Shown in pieces: positions 23,927 through 33,831 of a stretch of DNA of 64,000 nt; within the stretch, counting starts at the first letter, position 1; the number at the start of each line of letters is the position of its first letter. Source of the stretch: Cryobacterium glucosi (GTDB lineage Bacteria > Actinomycetota > Actinomycetes > Actinomycetales > Microbacteriaceae); contig NZ_SOFS01000019.1 in the NCBI RefSeq assembly GCF_004402235.1, forward strand, positions 124,001 to 188,000. Direction: 5' to 3'. Under the pieces are notes generated by a model. The model searched no databases. It saw only the letters and a program-made list of their open reading frames with translations, and was not told the DNA's origin. The position numbers and the translations under genes were made by a program.

Positions 23927-24217
23927 ATGCCCCGGTACCAGGTAGACAGTGAACTCGTGCTCAGCACCACGACGACGGCCAGGGCGACGCTCGGTCGGAT
24001 TCAGGCGGAGGTTGCCGCGCTGCTCGGCCAACTGACCGGGCTGGAGGGTTCGTGGACCGGGCAGGCCGCCGCCGCGTTCCAGGCCGCCGTGACGGACTGG
24101 CGGGCGACTCAGCAGCAGGTTGCGCAGAGCGCTGAAAGCCTCGGCCAGGCGCTCAACCAGGCCGGCCAGCAGTATGCCGAGATCGAGCAGGCCAACGCGC
24201 GGCTCTTCGCCCGGTAG
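23927..24217 (+). CDS. WXG100 family (ESAT-6-like) protein
   Basis: The 96-aa helical hairpin protein has the W-x-G turn in LEGSWTGQAAAAFQ at about residues 44-57, and Gln/Ala-rich amphipathic helices on both sides, matching WXG100 length and layout. Such proteins are substrates of type VII (ESX) secretion. No EccC ATPase or partner lies in the window, so the secretion machinery would be encoded elsewhere. ATG at 23927 follows GAAAGGACTGCAG. It lies 118 bases after the sensor kinase. Confidence 0.85.
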   Translation: MPRYQVDSELVLSTTTTARATLGRIQAEVAALLGQLTGLEGSWTGQAAAAFQAAVTDWRATQQQVAQSAESLGQALNQAGQQYAEIEQANARLFAR

Positions 24218-24307
24218 CGGCGTCCGCCGCATTGTGGCGCATGCCGGGACGCGGCGGATGCCGGACGTGCGGAGACCGGATCGGGATCGTGCCTGTCCGG
24301 ACGCGAA

Positions 24308-24339
24308 AACAGGGCGCCTCCCGGAGGAGACGCCCTGTT
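24308..24339. terminator. Terminator after groEL
   Basis: A 9-bp stem AACAGGGCG/CGCCCTGTT with a GC-rich loop lies between the WXG100 and groEL genes. In the minus direction it is followed by TTTTCG, so it best serves groEL. Confidence 0.75.
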
Positions 24340-24383
24340 GGCGGTGAAGCGGTGAAGCGGTCTAGCTATCGAGCAGGGTGGAC

Positions 24384-26074
<1,691 letters not shown>

Positions 26075-26081
26075 GTCGATT

Positions 26082-26108
26082 CTGGCACTCAGGGGTCGAG
26101 AGTGCAAG
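26082..26108. promoter_or_regulatory. CIRCE operator 2 of groEL
   Basis: CTGGCACTC, nine bases, GAGTGCAAG is a second, slightly degenerate CIRCE with the correct 9-base spacer. Its centre is 34 bases from that of the first, about three helical turns, so HrcA dimers could bind side by side. Confidence 0.85.
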
Positions 26109-26132
26109 TGAGCGCCGGGAAGCGTCGGGAGG

Positions 26133-27203
26133 CTACGGGACGAGTTCGACGGAGCCGGTGCCGTTCGGGATCAGTTCGATCCAGGTATTGCCCGGGGCGA
26201 GGCGAATGGTGACCCCGTTGTCGTCGATCAGCCGGATCGGGTCGGCCTGCCCGGCCTTCGACCACGTCGCGTGCACGGTCTTGCCGCCGGCGGACACCGA
26301 GCCCTCCCCCGTACCGATCATGACGGTCTTGGGCACCTCGCCGTAGGTGCCGTCGATGTCGACCCGGAGCACGAGGACGTTGGTGGCGCCCCTGCGGGCG
26401 CCGGTCGTGTCGAGGTCCGGGGCGCCCTCCTGCGAGCGCAGGTAGGCCTGTGAGGCGGTGTCCCAGCTCCAGCCGGGATAGCGCGATGCGGAGAACCGCG
26501 CGTTGATCTGGGTGATCGGGGTGCCATCGACCCCGGCGGTCGATGCCGCGATGCTGCCCGCGTACGCGAACTGCTGCACCGGCGGCGCGACAGAAGCGTT
26601 GCGCCCGACGAGTTCGGCGGCCTTCAGCACGACGTTGTGCGGCGCCTCCCTGTCGGCGACGCGGGAGAACAGGCCCGTCGTGTCGTAGTCGAAGACCGAG
26701 TTGATGACGGGGGTGGCCTTCATCATGTCGACGAAGACCTGCTGTCCGCCGGAGTAGGCGACGATCCCGCCGAACGGCGTGATGATGTCGGGGTCCATCG
26801 GCCGGATCGACCGCACCGGGCCGATCGCGTCGGGTATGTCGGACTGCCAGACGCCGACGTAACGGGTCAGTCCGCCCTCGACGAGTTCCTCGAAGACGAT
26901 GTCAGCCCGATCCAGCGAGATCTGGGGCCTGGCAGCCTCGTGGTTGTCGATCTTCACAGCGAGGGACGGGTTCGCAGCCTTCCCGGCCGGCACGATCGTG
27001 CCACGAAGCGGCGCGATCGCCAGCGGCACCGGGGCGTCGACGGCAGCGGCGGTGGGTTCCACGGTCGCCGTCGGCGTCGCCGTGGTCGGCGGCTCGGTTC
27101 CGGAGCACGCCGTCATCACCAAGAGGAGGCATGGAAGAAGCACGGCAGCGAAAAGTCGTGCCGTGCTTCGCCCGTGGATTCTTGCAGTTCTTTTCGCTGT
27201 CAC
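26133..27203 (-). CDS. DUF3048 lipoprotein
   Basis: The 356-aa protein has a basic N-terminus, a hydrophobic core (LFAAVLLPCLLLVMTAC) with a lipobox TAC near residue 33, and a Thr/Pro-rich linker. Two DUF3048 domains follow: the first with AVKIDNHEAARPQISLDRAD, VFEELVEGGLTRYVGVW and GPVRSIRPMD, the second with PGWSWDTASQAYLRSQ and NVLVLRV. This is the YerB-like family of cell-surface lipoproteins of unknown function. The start is taken as the GTG at 27203 with GGGTG upstream; a GTG at 27212 is also open. Confidence 0.85.
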   Translation of the reverse strand: MTAKRTARIHGRSTARLFAAVLLPCLLLVMTACSGTEPPTTATPTATVEPTAAAVDAPVPLAIAPLRGTIVPAGKAANPSLAVKIDNHEAARPQISLDRADIVFEELVEGGLTRYVGVWQSDIPDAIGPVRSIRPMDPDIITPFGGIVAYSGGQQVFVDMMKATPVINSVFDYDTTGLFSRVADREAPHNVVLKAAELVGRNASVAPPVQQFAYAGSIAASTAGVDGTPITQINARFSASRYPGWSWDTASQAYLRSQEGAPDLDTTGARRGATNVLVLRVDIDGTYGEVPKTVMIGTGEGSVSAGGKTVHATWSKAGQADPIRLIDDNGVTIRLAPGNTWIELIPNGTGSVELVP

Positions 27204-27302
27204 GCCCCACACCCTAACGCGGCAAACTCGCGGATGCCGCGCGGCTCGGGGTGTTACCCGAGATTGGGTGCGCTTGGTGTGGGTGCGCCTGATCTTTTCA
27301 GA

Positions 27303-27506
27303 TCAGACGGGACGTACCGACTCGGCCTGTGGCCCCTTTGCCCCGGTTCCCAGTTCGAAGATGACGTGCTGTCCCTCTTCCAAAACCTTGTATCCGTGCA
27401 TGTCGATGGCGGAATAGTGGACGAAGACGTCCTGTCCGCCGCCGTCGACGGTGATGAAGCCGAAACCCTTTTCAGCGTTGAACCATTTGACGGTTCCGTT
27501 CGCCAT
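27303..27506 (-). CDS. Cold-shock protein, CspA type
   Basis: The 67-aa protein is a single cold-shock domain with the RNP1 motif KGFGFITV and RNP2 motif VFVHYSA; it binds single-stranded nucleic acid and melts RNA secondary structure. It is preceded by a long untranslated leader of up to 150 bases (27507-27660), as is usual for cold-shock genes. It is a distinct paralogue of the two-part protein at 13856. A small inverted repeat TGATCT-GAAA-AGATCA overlaps the stop codon. Confidence 0.95.
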   Translation of the reverse strand: MANGTVKWFNAEKGFGFITVDGGGQDVFVHYSAIDMHGYKVLEEGQHVIFELGTGAKGPQAESVRPV

Positions 27507-27677
27507 GTGTAACTCCCCAGTGCTCTGATATTTTCGGCAACCGCCCGTTGGCCGTACCGGGCCTGGCGCATGTGACTGCGTCCATCTGGTCCGACCGGTG
27601 GGATGCCCCAGGGGGCAACCGGACGAACGAGATGAGCGACCTGAGTCAAAGATTACTGAAGCCAAGAAAGAACGAAA

Positions 27678-27698
27678 GGGGGTTGACGAGGAGCCCCC
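27678..27698 (-). terminator. Probable terminator of the LytR_C gene
   Basis: A short GGGGG/CCCCC stem lies 33 bases after the LytR_C stop. In the minus direction it is followed by the T-rich run TTTCGTTCTTTCTT, so it is a weak intrinsic terminator. Confidence 0.5.
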
Positions 27699-27730
27699 GT
27701 GGAGTTATACAACCGGAGGCGAATGGCCGG

Positions 27731-28306
27731 TCAGGACGTAGGCGTGGTGCTTGACACGAAGTCAGCCCCGACGACGACCGTGAGGTCGGCCCCCGAGGTT
27801 GCGAAGTCGCTCGCGAGGAGCACCGTGGATCCCGGAAACGAAGCCGCGACCCCGCGGGCGGCGCCCTCGAGGGTCGCATCGGCGTAGTACACGGTCGTCT
27901 TGGTCACGTCTTCGGTGCTCGCGTTACTGAGCGCGCCGACGGTCCAGCCGGCCGCGGAGAGGACTTCCCCGGCAGCCTTGGCGACACCCGTGCCCTTTGT
28001 GCCGTTGAGCACGGTCACGGTGAGACTCGGATCGACCGTCGCGACGGCCGTCGGAACGGCGGTCGCGGCATCCGTCGCCGTGTCTGTCGCCGAGCTGGAG
28101 GACAGCCCGGGGATCGCGATGTTGAGTTTGTTGCTGAGCGAGGCCATCCCGAAGACTCCGAGGCCGATCAGGACGGCCGTTGCCCCCAGTGCCCACCAGA
28201 ACGCAACCCAGTGGCGTCCCTTCTTTCCGGGGGCGCGATGGGCGCCCACTCGGTCGAGGGAGTGCGGCAGGTGGTCGAAGCGGTCTTTCGGATAGGTGGG
28301 AGGCAT
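27731..28306 (-). CDS. LytR C-terminal domain membrane protein
   Basis: The 191-aa protein has a short cytoplasmic part, one membrane span (WWALGATAVLIGLGVFGMASL, about 38-58), a Thr/Ala-rich extracellular linker and a LytR_C domain (about 95-185) with LTVTVLNGTKGTGVAKAAGEVL and DLTVVVGADF. The domain is found at the end of LytR-CpsA-Psr ligases, but here it stands alone with no ligase domain. It is presumably cell-wall associated. It forms a conserved gene group with DUF3263, csp and groEL. Confidence 0.85.
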   Translation of the reverse strand: MPPTYPKDRFDHLPHSLDRVGAHRAPGKKGRHWVAFWWALGATAVLIGLGVFGMASLSNKLNIAIPGLSSSSATDTATDAATAVPTAVATVDPSLTVTVLNGTKGTGVAKAAGEVLSAAGWTVGALSNASTEDVTKTTVYYADATLEGAARGVAASFPGSTVLLASDFATSGADLTVVVGADFVSSTTPTS

Positions 28307-28375
28307 TGTGGGGCTGGGTCGATCCTCTTGTCGCGGGCGAATGGGTGGAACATCGGGGTCGAAATCCGGCTGCGC

Positions 28376-28690
28376 CTAGGGGGCGGGGCTGGTTCGGTGC
28401 TCCGGAGCGCGCACTGTCCGGCGCTCCCGTGCCTGCTCACGGGCTGCACGCATCCGCTGCAGGCGTTTCACCAGCATGGGATCGTGAGCCAGGGCAACAG
28501 GGGAGTCGATCAAAACGCCCAATAGTTGATAGTACCGGGCCGAGGACAGCCCGAACTCGGAACGGATCGCCTGCTCCTTGGCTCCGGCATGGGTGAACCA
28601 GCGCCGTTCGAAGCTCAGGATGCCGCGGTCGCGGTCGGTGAGGCCGCCCGGGGAGTCGGCGGGGTCCGGGTCACGCACGCCGTCCACCAT
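28376..28690 (-). CDS. DUF3263 protein
   Basis: The 104-aa protein matches DUF3263: LTDRDRGILSFERRWF, AGAKEQAIRSEFGLSSARYYQLL and LAHDPMLVKRLQRMR. The middle reads like a helix-turn-helix, so DNA binding is plausible, and a basic tail follows. The family is confined to actinobacteria and commonly precedes the LytR_C gene, as here (69-base gap). Function unknown. Confidence 0.85.
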   Translation of the reverse strand: MVDGVRDPDPADSPGGLTDRDRGILSFERRWFTHAGAKEQAIRSEFGLSSARYYQLLGVLIDSPVALAHDPMLVKRLQRMRAAREQARERRTVRAPEHRTSPAP

Positions 28691-28961
28691 CCACCTCTTT
28701 CACCATCGCCATTCGCTGCTCGAATCCTATTTGGCGTCGGCTATGGATTTGCTGGGCCACGCGGGTCGCTCCCTCCCCGGGAGGAAAAGTGCCCGGACAG
28801 GCGCGGGAGCGTGCCGGTGAGCGTCCCGGTGGGCGTCTCGGTGTGAAAGTGCTGAACGGGCCCGGGAATCGGAATACGCCCCTGCCGGGCTGAGTTTAAG
28901 CTTGCTGGGAGGGTTGGCGGCCACGCTGCACCGCGCCCTCGCCCGATGGGAAGGATGAACC

Positions 28962-29363
28962 ATGGACTACGAAGTCACGAAGTCAGACGCTGAATGGGCC
29001 GCGGAACTCGGGCCGGAGAAGTTTGCCGTACTGCGGCAGGCCGCCACCGAGCGTGCCTGGACCGGGGAGCTGCTCGACGAGAGCCGTTCCGGCATCTACA
29101 CCTGCGGCGCCTGCCACGCCGAACTCTTCAAGAGCGGCACGAAGTTCGATTCCGGGTGCGGCTGGCCGAGCTTCTATGAGTCGGTGCGCCCGGAGGCCGT
29201 CGAACTCATCGAAGACACCTCCCTCGGCGTCGTCCGCACCGAGGTGCGCTGCGCGAACTGCGGTTCCCATCTCGGGCACGTCTTCGACGACGGTTTCGGC
29301 ACCCCGACCGGTGACCGCTACTGCATGAACTCCATCTCGCTCGAGTTCAAGCCGGTCGACTAG
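28962..29363 (+). CDS. msrB: Peptide-methionine (R)-S-oxide reductase
   Basis: The 133-aa enzyme repairs oxidised methionine (R-sulphoxide) using thioredoxin. The two CxxC zinc pairs are visible (YTCGACHAELF and VRCANCGSHLGHVFDDG), as are FDSGCGWPSFYE and the catalytic Cys in DRYCMNSISLEF near the C-terminus. Length and motifs are canonical. It is followed after 3 bases by a nitroreductase gene, and the two are probably co-transcribed. The 270-base region upstream (28691-28961) shows only weak G-rich repeats. Confidence 0.96.
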   Translation: MDYEVTKSDAEWAAELGPEKFAVLRQAATERAWTGELLDESRSGIYTCGACHAELFKSGTKFDSGCGWPSFYESVRPEAVELIEDTSLGVVRTEVRCANCGSHLGHVFDDGFGTPTGDRYCMNSISLEFKPVD

Positions 29364-29366
29364 ACC

Positions 29367-29945
29367 GTGTCCACGCCGCTCGAGGCGATCGGCGGGCGGC
29401 GTTCGTCGTCCGCAGTGACATCGGATGCCCCCTCGCACGACGACCTGCTCCCGCTCGTGGCCGCGTGTGCGCGCGTGGCCGACCACGGGGCCCTGCGACC
29501 CTGGCGCCTGATCGAGCTGCGCGGGGACGCCCGCACGCGGCTCGGGGCGGCGTTCGCCGCGGCATCCGCCCGCCTCGCTGCTGAGGCCGGTGCGGAACCG
29601 CCGTCCGCTGCGGAGTTGGCCAAGCTCGCGGGCAAGCCGCTTCGGGCATCACTGTTGATCGCGGTCGTCGCGAGCCATCGGGAGAGCGACAAGGTCGAAC
29701 CGTGGGAACAGGACGTCACAGCGGCGGGTGTCGGACATGCCCTGAGCCTCCTGTTGACACACGCCGGCTGGGGTGTGATGTGGCGCACCGGGGCGTTCAC
29801 CCGCACCGCTGAGGTGCACCGGCTGCACGGGCTCACCGAATCGGAGGAGTTGCTCGGCTGGCTCTATGTCGGCGGAGTGCCGTCTGGTGCGAAGCCGGGC
29901 GTCCGGCTCCCGATCGACCCTGCCGCGCACCTCACCGCCCTCTGA
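29367..29945 (+). CDS. Nitroreductase family protein
   Basis: The 192-aa protein, starting with GTG 29367, is a compact FMN-dependent nitroreductase-like protein. It has the phosphate-binding RSS near residue 12, ADHGALRPWRLIEL near 40, and the FMN-loop segment AAGVGHALSLLLTHAGWGVMWRTG near 120-145, followed by LLGWLYVGG. The substrate is unknown; the family reduces quinones or nitro compounds with NAD(P)H. It is in an apparent two-gene operon with msrB, which suggests a redox-stress role (inference). Confidence 0.85.
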   Translation: MSTPLEAIGGRRSSSAVTSDAPSHDDLLPLVAACARVADHGALRPWRLIELRGDARTRLGAAFAAASARLAAEAGAEPPSAAELAKLAGKPLRASLLIAVVASHRESDKVEPWEQDVTAAGVGHALSLLLTHAGWGVMWRTGAFTRTAEVHRLHGLTESEELLGWLYVGGVPSGAKPGVRLPIDPAAHLTAL

Positions 29946-30005
29946 CCACCCCCTGACCGCCGCTGACTGCCGCCATTTTCGGTTTTTGAGGGTCGCGCGC
30001 CACGT

Positions 30006-30045
30006 GCGCCGCTTCGCGCCAGGCAGGCCTGGCGCGAAGCGGCGC
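30006..30045. terminator. Long perfect inverted repeat after nitroreductase gene
   Basis: An 18-bp perfect stem (left arm GCGCCGCTTCGCGCCAGG) with the 4-base loop CAGG lies 61 bases after the nitroreductase stop. It is longer than a normal terminator. No T-tract follows on either strand, so it may be a terminator or a REP-like element. Confidence 0.6.
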
Positions 30046-30138
30046 AGTTGGCGCGCGAAGGCGAGGCTTCACCGTTTCTTCACCTGAACGTCGGCAGAAT
30101 GTCCCGGGTGCAGCAGGGGCGCGACGTATCCTCGTGGC

Positions 30139-30543
30139 GTGAGCGCAGAAATCAGCACACTCGTCCGGCCTGACACCATCTCCCTCGGCACGCTGACCGT
30201 CCTGCGGACGGCCGCCACAGCACCCCTGATCGCCCACGCTCCTGCTGCCTCCGCCTCCGCGGTTCCGCGGAGGCGGAGGCTCGACGATGCCGAAGCCACC
30301 TTCCTGGAACCGCTCGTGGATGTCGTGCTCCGGTTCCTCTGGGCGCTCGTCGGCTGCTATGTCTGGGTCGTCCTCCTCGCCAAGGGGCCGCGGCCCCGCT
30401 CGGCGAGCCGGGAGCTCGAGCCGATCGTCTGGCCGCAGGCGGACTACCCCGCTGTGGGACTGCCGGCCATCGGACTGTCGAGCGCCGGCAGCATCCGCCG
30501 ACCCGTGAGCCCCGACTTCGACCAGATGAGCGCTCGCCCGTAG
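30139..30543 (+). CDS. Hypothetical protein with one membrane span
   Basis: A 134-aa frame starting at GTG 30139. One hydrophobic segment (LVDVVLRFLWALVGCYVWVVLLA, about 60-82) is followed by a basic, Pro/Ser-rich tail. The family is not recognised. A perfect 16-bp inverted repeat inside the frame (30247-30280) encodes ASASAVPRRRR and is unusual for coding DNA. The gene is plausible from its codon use, but could be an accident of high GC. Confidence 0.4.
   Translation: MSAEISTLVRPDTISLGTLTVLRTAATAPLIAHAPAASASAVPRRRRLDDAEATFLEPLVDVVLRFLWALVGCYVWVVLLAKGPRPRSASRELEPIVWPQADYPAVGLPAIGLSSAGSIRRPVSPDFDQMSARP
30247..30280. repeat. Perfect 16-bp inverted repeat with 2-base spacer
   Basis: GCCTCCGCCTCCGCGG, TT, then its exact reverse complement. 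It is a near-cruciform hairpin inside the reading frame at 30139, or a terminator if that frame is not a gene. Confidence 0.85.
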
Positions 30544-30714
30544 GTCGCTCGGCCTGCGCGTGCCGTGTTGTCGGACGGATCGCGGAACGCGCAGTCGCGC
30601 GGCGCCCACAGCCGGTCGATGGGTCCTGGAGCAGACCCGCCCGGATCGACCCGGGTCGGACCGGATCAGCACGGATCGCTTGGCCCGCCGAGCCGGGTCT
30701 GCGAGGCTGGCGGG

Positions 30715-31314
30715 ATGACTGATGCAACGGAGACTGCAGCCAAGACGGATCTGACGCGGTACCTGGTGTCGGGTCGGGAAGCATTGATCTGGAAGCTCGA
30801 CGGGCTCAGCGAGTACGACGTGCGGCGCCCGCTCGTGCCGACCGGCACCAACCTGCTCGGACTCGTCAAGCACATGGCCGGCGTCGAGGCCGGGTATCTC
30901 GGGCTCGTCTTCGGCCGGCCCTTTCCGGAACCGCTGCCGTGGACGGCGGACGACGTCGAGTTCAACGCGGACATGTGGGCGAAGCCGGACGAGTCCCGCG
31001 AGTCGCTCATCACCCTCTACCGCCGGGTCGGGGCGCACTCGAGCGCGACGATCGAGGCGCTCACGCTCGACACCAACGGCCGGGTGCCGTGGTGGACGGG
31101 CGATCGGAGCGCGGCGAGCCTGCACGAGATCCTCGTGCACCTCATCGCGGAGACGCACCGGCACGCCGGACACGCCGACCTCGTCCGAGAGCTCATCGAC
31201 GGGGAGGTCGGACTCCGGCAGGGCAACGACAATATGCCGCCGGCCGACCGCGCCTGGTGGGAGGACTACCGGGAACGCGTCGAGGCGGCCGCGCAGGAGT
31301 CTGCGGAGCGCTGA
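30715..31314 (+). CDS. DinB family protein (DUF664)
   Basis: The 199-aa protein belongs to the DinB/YfiT four-helix metal-binding superfamily, specifically the DUF664 group. It shows a metal-ligand His in LGLVKHMAGVEAGYLGLVFG near residue 50 and the pair in EILVHLIAETHRHAGHADLVREL near 145-165, typical of the three-His Zn or Ni site. Members act as thiol transferases with mycothiol or remain uncharacterised, so a mycothiol link is possible in this organism. The ATG at 30715 starts MTDATETAAK; a longer frame upstream is not conserved-looking. Confidence 0.85.
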   Translation: MTDATETAAKTDLTRYLVSGREALIWKLDGLSEYDVRRPLVPTGTNLLGLVKHMAGVEAGYLGLVFGRPFPEPLPWTADDVEFNADMWAKPDESRESLITLYRRVGAHSSATIEALTLDTNGRVPWWTGDRSAASLHEILVHLIAETHRHAGHADLVRELIDGEVGLRQGNDNMPPADRAWWEDYRERVEAAAQESAER

Positions 31315-31330
31315 CCGACGCCGGTGCGAC

Positions 31331-32263
31331 TCAGCGCGAGATGACAGTGCCGCCGAGCGAGGCGATCGCCCGCAGCAGGCGCGGGCCGGCAGCGAACCAG
31401 GCCACGATCATCACGACGACCGAGGCCGCGAAGATCCAGAATCCGGTCCAGCCGTCGTCGCTCTGCACGGCGTACATGTGGTTGAGGTTACGGAGCGCCC
31501 CGGTCGCGAAGACCAGGGTCACGTGCACGACGACGAAGACCAGGAAGACGATCATCACGCCGACGTGGACCGCCTTGGTCGGGCGGAGCGGGACGAGTTC
31601 GCTCAGCCGGCGTGACGTCCAGAGCGGCGAGAGGCGGATGCCGGTGGCCAGCGCGAGCGGAGCGGCCACGAACACGATGGTGAAGTAGCTCAGGGTCTGG
31701 AGGGCGTTGTAGTTCACCCAGCCGTCGGAGACCGGCCAGCCCAGCGAGACGTACTGGAGCGCGGCCGACACGGCGTTGGGAATGATGTCCCAGCTGACCG
31801 GAACGATGCGCACCCACTGGCCGGTGACGAAGAGCAGCACGTAGAAGAGGAGCCCGTTGAGCACCCAGAGCACGTCGACCGAGAGGTGCAGCCAGACGTT
31901 GATGCCCATCCGGGTGGGCGCTTGTTTCGTGCGTATCAGCCCGGTATTGCGCCGGGTCCAGAACATGGTCGGCCGCCCGGCGCTGCGGACCTGCCAGCCC
32001 GAACGCACGATGAAGAGGAGGAAGAAGACGTTGAGCCCATGCTGCCAGGCCAGCCAGGCCGGGAAGCCGACGGGCGCCCCGGACGGCAGCTGCGACGTTC
32101 CCGGGAAGTCGGTCAGGAAGGATTGCACGGCCGGCAGCGAGCGGAGGCCCTTGGCGGCGAGCACGGCGGCGGCGAGCAGGCCGATCGCGAGGATGATGGC
32201 CACGGCGAGCCTGAACCAGGCGGTTCGACCGAAGCCGAGCAGTCCGGAGCGCTCTGCTGTCAC
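31331..32263 (-). CDS. Cytochrome b/b6-type membrane protein
   Basis: The 310-aa integral membrane protein starts with GTG 32263 after GGGAGGGAGACCG. It has about six membrane spans, including AVAIILAIGLLAAAVLAAKG, GLNVFFLLFIVRSG, VDVLWVLNGLLFYVLLFVTG, TIVFVAAPLALATG, VGVMIVFLVFVVVHVTLVFATG and FWIFAASVVVMIVAW. His residues in WQHGLNVF, WLHLSVDVLW, AVHVGVM and VVHVTLVF are placed as haem ligands are in b561/Ni-hydrogenase b-type cytochromes. The longer N-terminal frame is not membrane-like. The redox partner, perhaps a molybdopterin oxidoreductase, is not in the window. Confidence 0.82.
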   Translation of the reverse strand: MTAERSGLLGFGRTAWFRLAVAIILAIGLLAAAVLAAKGLRSLPAVQSFLTDFPGTSQLPSGAPVGFPAWLAWQHGLNVFFLLFIVRSGWQVRSAGRPTMFWTRRNTGLIRTKQAPTRMGINVWLHLSVDVLWVLNGLLFYVLLFVTGQWVRIVPVSWDIIPNAVSAALQYVSLGWPVSDGWVNYNALQTLSYFTIVFVAAPLALATGIRLSPLWTSRRLSELVPLRPTKAVHVGVMIVFLVFVVVHVTLVFATGALRNLNHMYAVQSDDGWTGFWIFAASVVVMIVAWFAAGPRLLRAIASLGGTVISR

Positions 32264-32441
32264 CGGTCTCCCTCCCGGGCGATCGCGTCGTGCGGCATGG
32301 GCGTGCGTCCCTCTGGTCTGGCGGCGTCGGTCGACGCGATGGCGCGTTCGAGCGCGACTATGCAATCATCGACCATTTCACGCCCGGCGTCTGCCTGCAG
32401 TGTCAAACTACGACATCTTGGCGACGGCTGCGTGCACCCGG

Positions 32442-32732
32442 TCACCCGGGGCGGTTCAGTTTCCCGTCGAGCCAGAGCGTGGCGGACGCATCGCTGTGCG
32501 TGGTCCCGGTCCCGACGTGCTTGGCGTCGATCTTCTCGCCGTTCTTGATGACGTGCACGAGGGCCATCGCGTGACCTCGGCCCAGGTCGAAGTCCGCCTT
32601 CAGCCAGTCGACGATCACGCCGGCCTTCGTGGACGGGTCGTCGAACCCCTTCTCGTGGGCGAGGGTGATGAACTCGCGCGGGGTCAGGCCAGTCTTGTCT
32701 TCGATGTTGTCGAGGTAGGCCTGGAATGACAT
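32442..32732 (-). CDS. DUF4287 family protein
   Basis: The 96-aa protein begins MSFQAYLDNIEDKTGLTPRE and continues FITLAHEKGF and VDWLKADFDLGRGHAMALVHVI, the signature of DUF4287. It is a small soluble helical protein of unknown function, often found fused to or near DUF5655 proteins. The ATG at 32732 has GGAG six bases upstream. It is divergent from the VOC protein gene. Confidence 0.85.
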   Translation of the reverse strand: MSFQAYLDNIEDKTGLTPREFITLAHEKGFDDPSTKAGVIVDWLKADFDLGRGHAMALVHVIKNGEKIDAKHVGTGTTHSDASATLWLDGKLNRPG

Positions 32733-32883
32733 CTCTGCTCCTTCGCTGGTGGAATCCGGAATCTCGGGCCGGTCCATCAAACCGCCTTCGGGAGCGGGTC
32801 GCAATCGTTTGGACCGGAGACCTCCCACATTCGCGGATCCGCTGTCCAGAGATGCGTGTCGGACGCGTGCTAGCGTCGGCGAG

Positions 32884-33279
32884 ATGACGGCTCCCCAAAT
32901 CACCCTTGGCGCGATCAACCTCGAGGCACATGACCCGACTGCGCTTGCCGATTTCTGGGCGTCGGTCACCGGAGCGACACCCTCACCCGGTGGCGATAGC
33001 GTCTACCTGCCGCCGGCCGGCGCGAACGGGTTCGGGATGTTCTTCCGGCCTTGTGACTCCCCCCATCCGAATCGCCGCGGCGCCCACCTGGACCTCACCG
33101 TCCCGTGGGGGTCACGACGTGCTGAGGTCGAACGTCTCCTCGGCCTGGGCGCCGTCTACCAGTGGGACGTCCTGGACGAGTTCCCACACGTGCAGTGGAC
33201 CACACTGGCGGACCCGGAAGGCAACCTCTTCTGCCTGGCCGAGCATCCGCCCGCGGAGGGATCAACTCAGGACCAGTGA
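32884..33279 (+). CDS. VOC family (glyoxalase-like) protein
   Basis: The 131-aa protein has the vicinal-oxygen-chelate fold: beta-alpha start LGAINLEAHDPTALADFWASVTG, then RRGAHLDLTVP with a metal-type His, and the closing TLADPEGNLFCLAEHP. These proteins are metal-dependent isomerases, dioxygenases or antibiotic-binding proteins; the substrate is not predictable. The ATG at 32884 follows GGCGAG, a weak ribosome-binding site. Its last 15 residues are disordered. Confidence 0.85.
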   Translation: MTAPQITLGAINLEAHDPTALADFWASVTGATPSPGGDSVYLPPAGANGFGMFFRPCDSPHPNRRGAHLDLTVPWGSRRAEVERLLGLGAVYQWDVLDEFPHVQWTTLADPEGNLFCLAEHPPAEGSTQDQ

Positions 33280-33378
33280 CGTCAAGATTCTGCACGCTGG
33301 TAGCCCTGAACGCTGCACTGGCGGCACTGTGCGCAATCGGGCTGGTCACCGAATAAGAATTTCGGACGCCCTTCGGGG

Positions 33379-33792
33379 CTAGTCCAATGGGATGCCCGGG
33401 TCCCGGACGATATCTTCGAGAGGGATGCTCGGCTCGCCGGCTTCCAGCTCCGCGAGCGGATGAGCGGCCGTTACGTCCTCGGTACCGTCAGCCAGGGCGC
33501 GCGTGGACACCGCCGGGTCCAGCGGCACCACGCCAGTCAAGTACTCCTCAAGGTCCGCGATTTCCCGTGCGAGTGCGTCACCGCGACGGTACATGCGCAA
33601 CGGTGTCGAGATGACGTGCCGCGCTGCGATCTCTGAGCAACCCAGAAGGCGACGGACTCGCTCCGCGGCGTCATCGTCACTCGACGCAGCAACGACGGCC
33701 CGAGAAACCTCCTCGATGCGGTTCCGGGCCGCGAGTAGCGTCCTCAATCTCTCCAGCCGATCTACCTCCCGAGCGAGTTCCTCTGCATTCAT
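33379..33792 (-). CDS. Free-standing GyrA coiled-coil (tower)-like protein
   Basis: The 137-aa protein resembles a part of DNA gyrase subunit A. The order LERLRTLLAARNRIEEVSRAVVAASSDDDAAERVRRLLGCSEIAARHVISTPLRMYRR...LAREIADLEEYL, present across residues 10-85, follows the GyrA/ParC tower-helix pattern, in which (F)xLSExQAxxIL-M-LR-L is followed by ExxxLxxxIxxL. There is no catalytic Tyr domain and no beta-pinwheel. It could modulate gyrase or be a DNA-binding scaffold (inference). ATG 33792 starts MNAEELAREVDRLERL. Confidence 0.7.
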   Translation of the reverse strand: MNAEELAREVDRLERLRTLLAARNRIEEVSRAVVAASSDDDAAERVRRLLGCSEIAARHVISTPLRMYRRGDALAREIADLEEYLTGVVPLDPAVSTRALADGTEDVTAAHPLAELEAGEPSIPLEDIVRDPGIPLD

Positions 33793-33831
33793 GTGAGTCA
33801 GCGTAGCCACCCCGAATGGCACACTGGTCTC

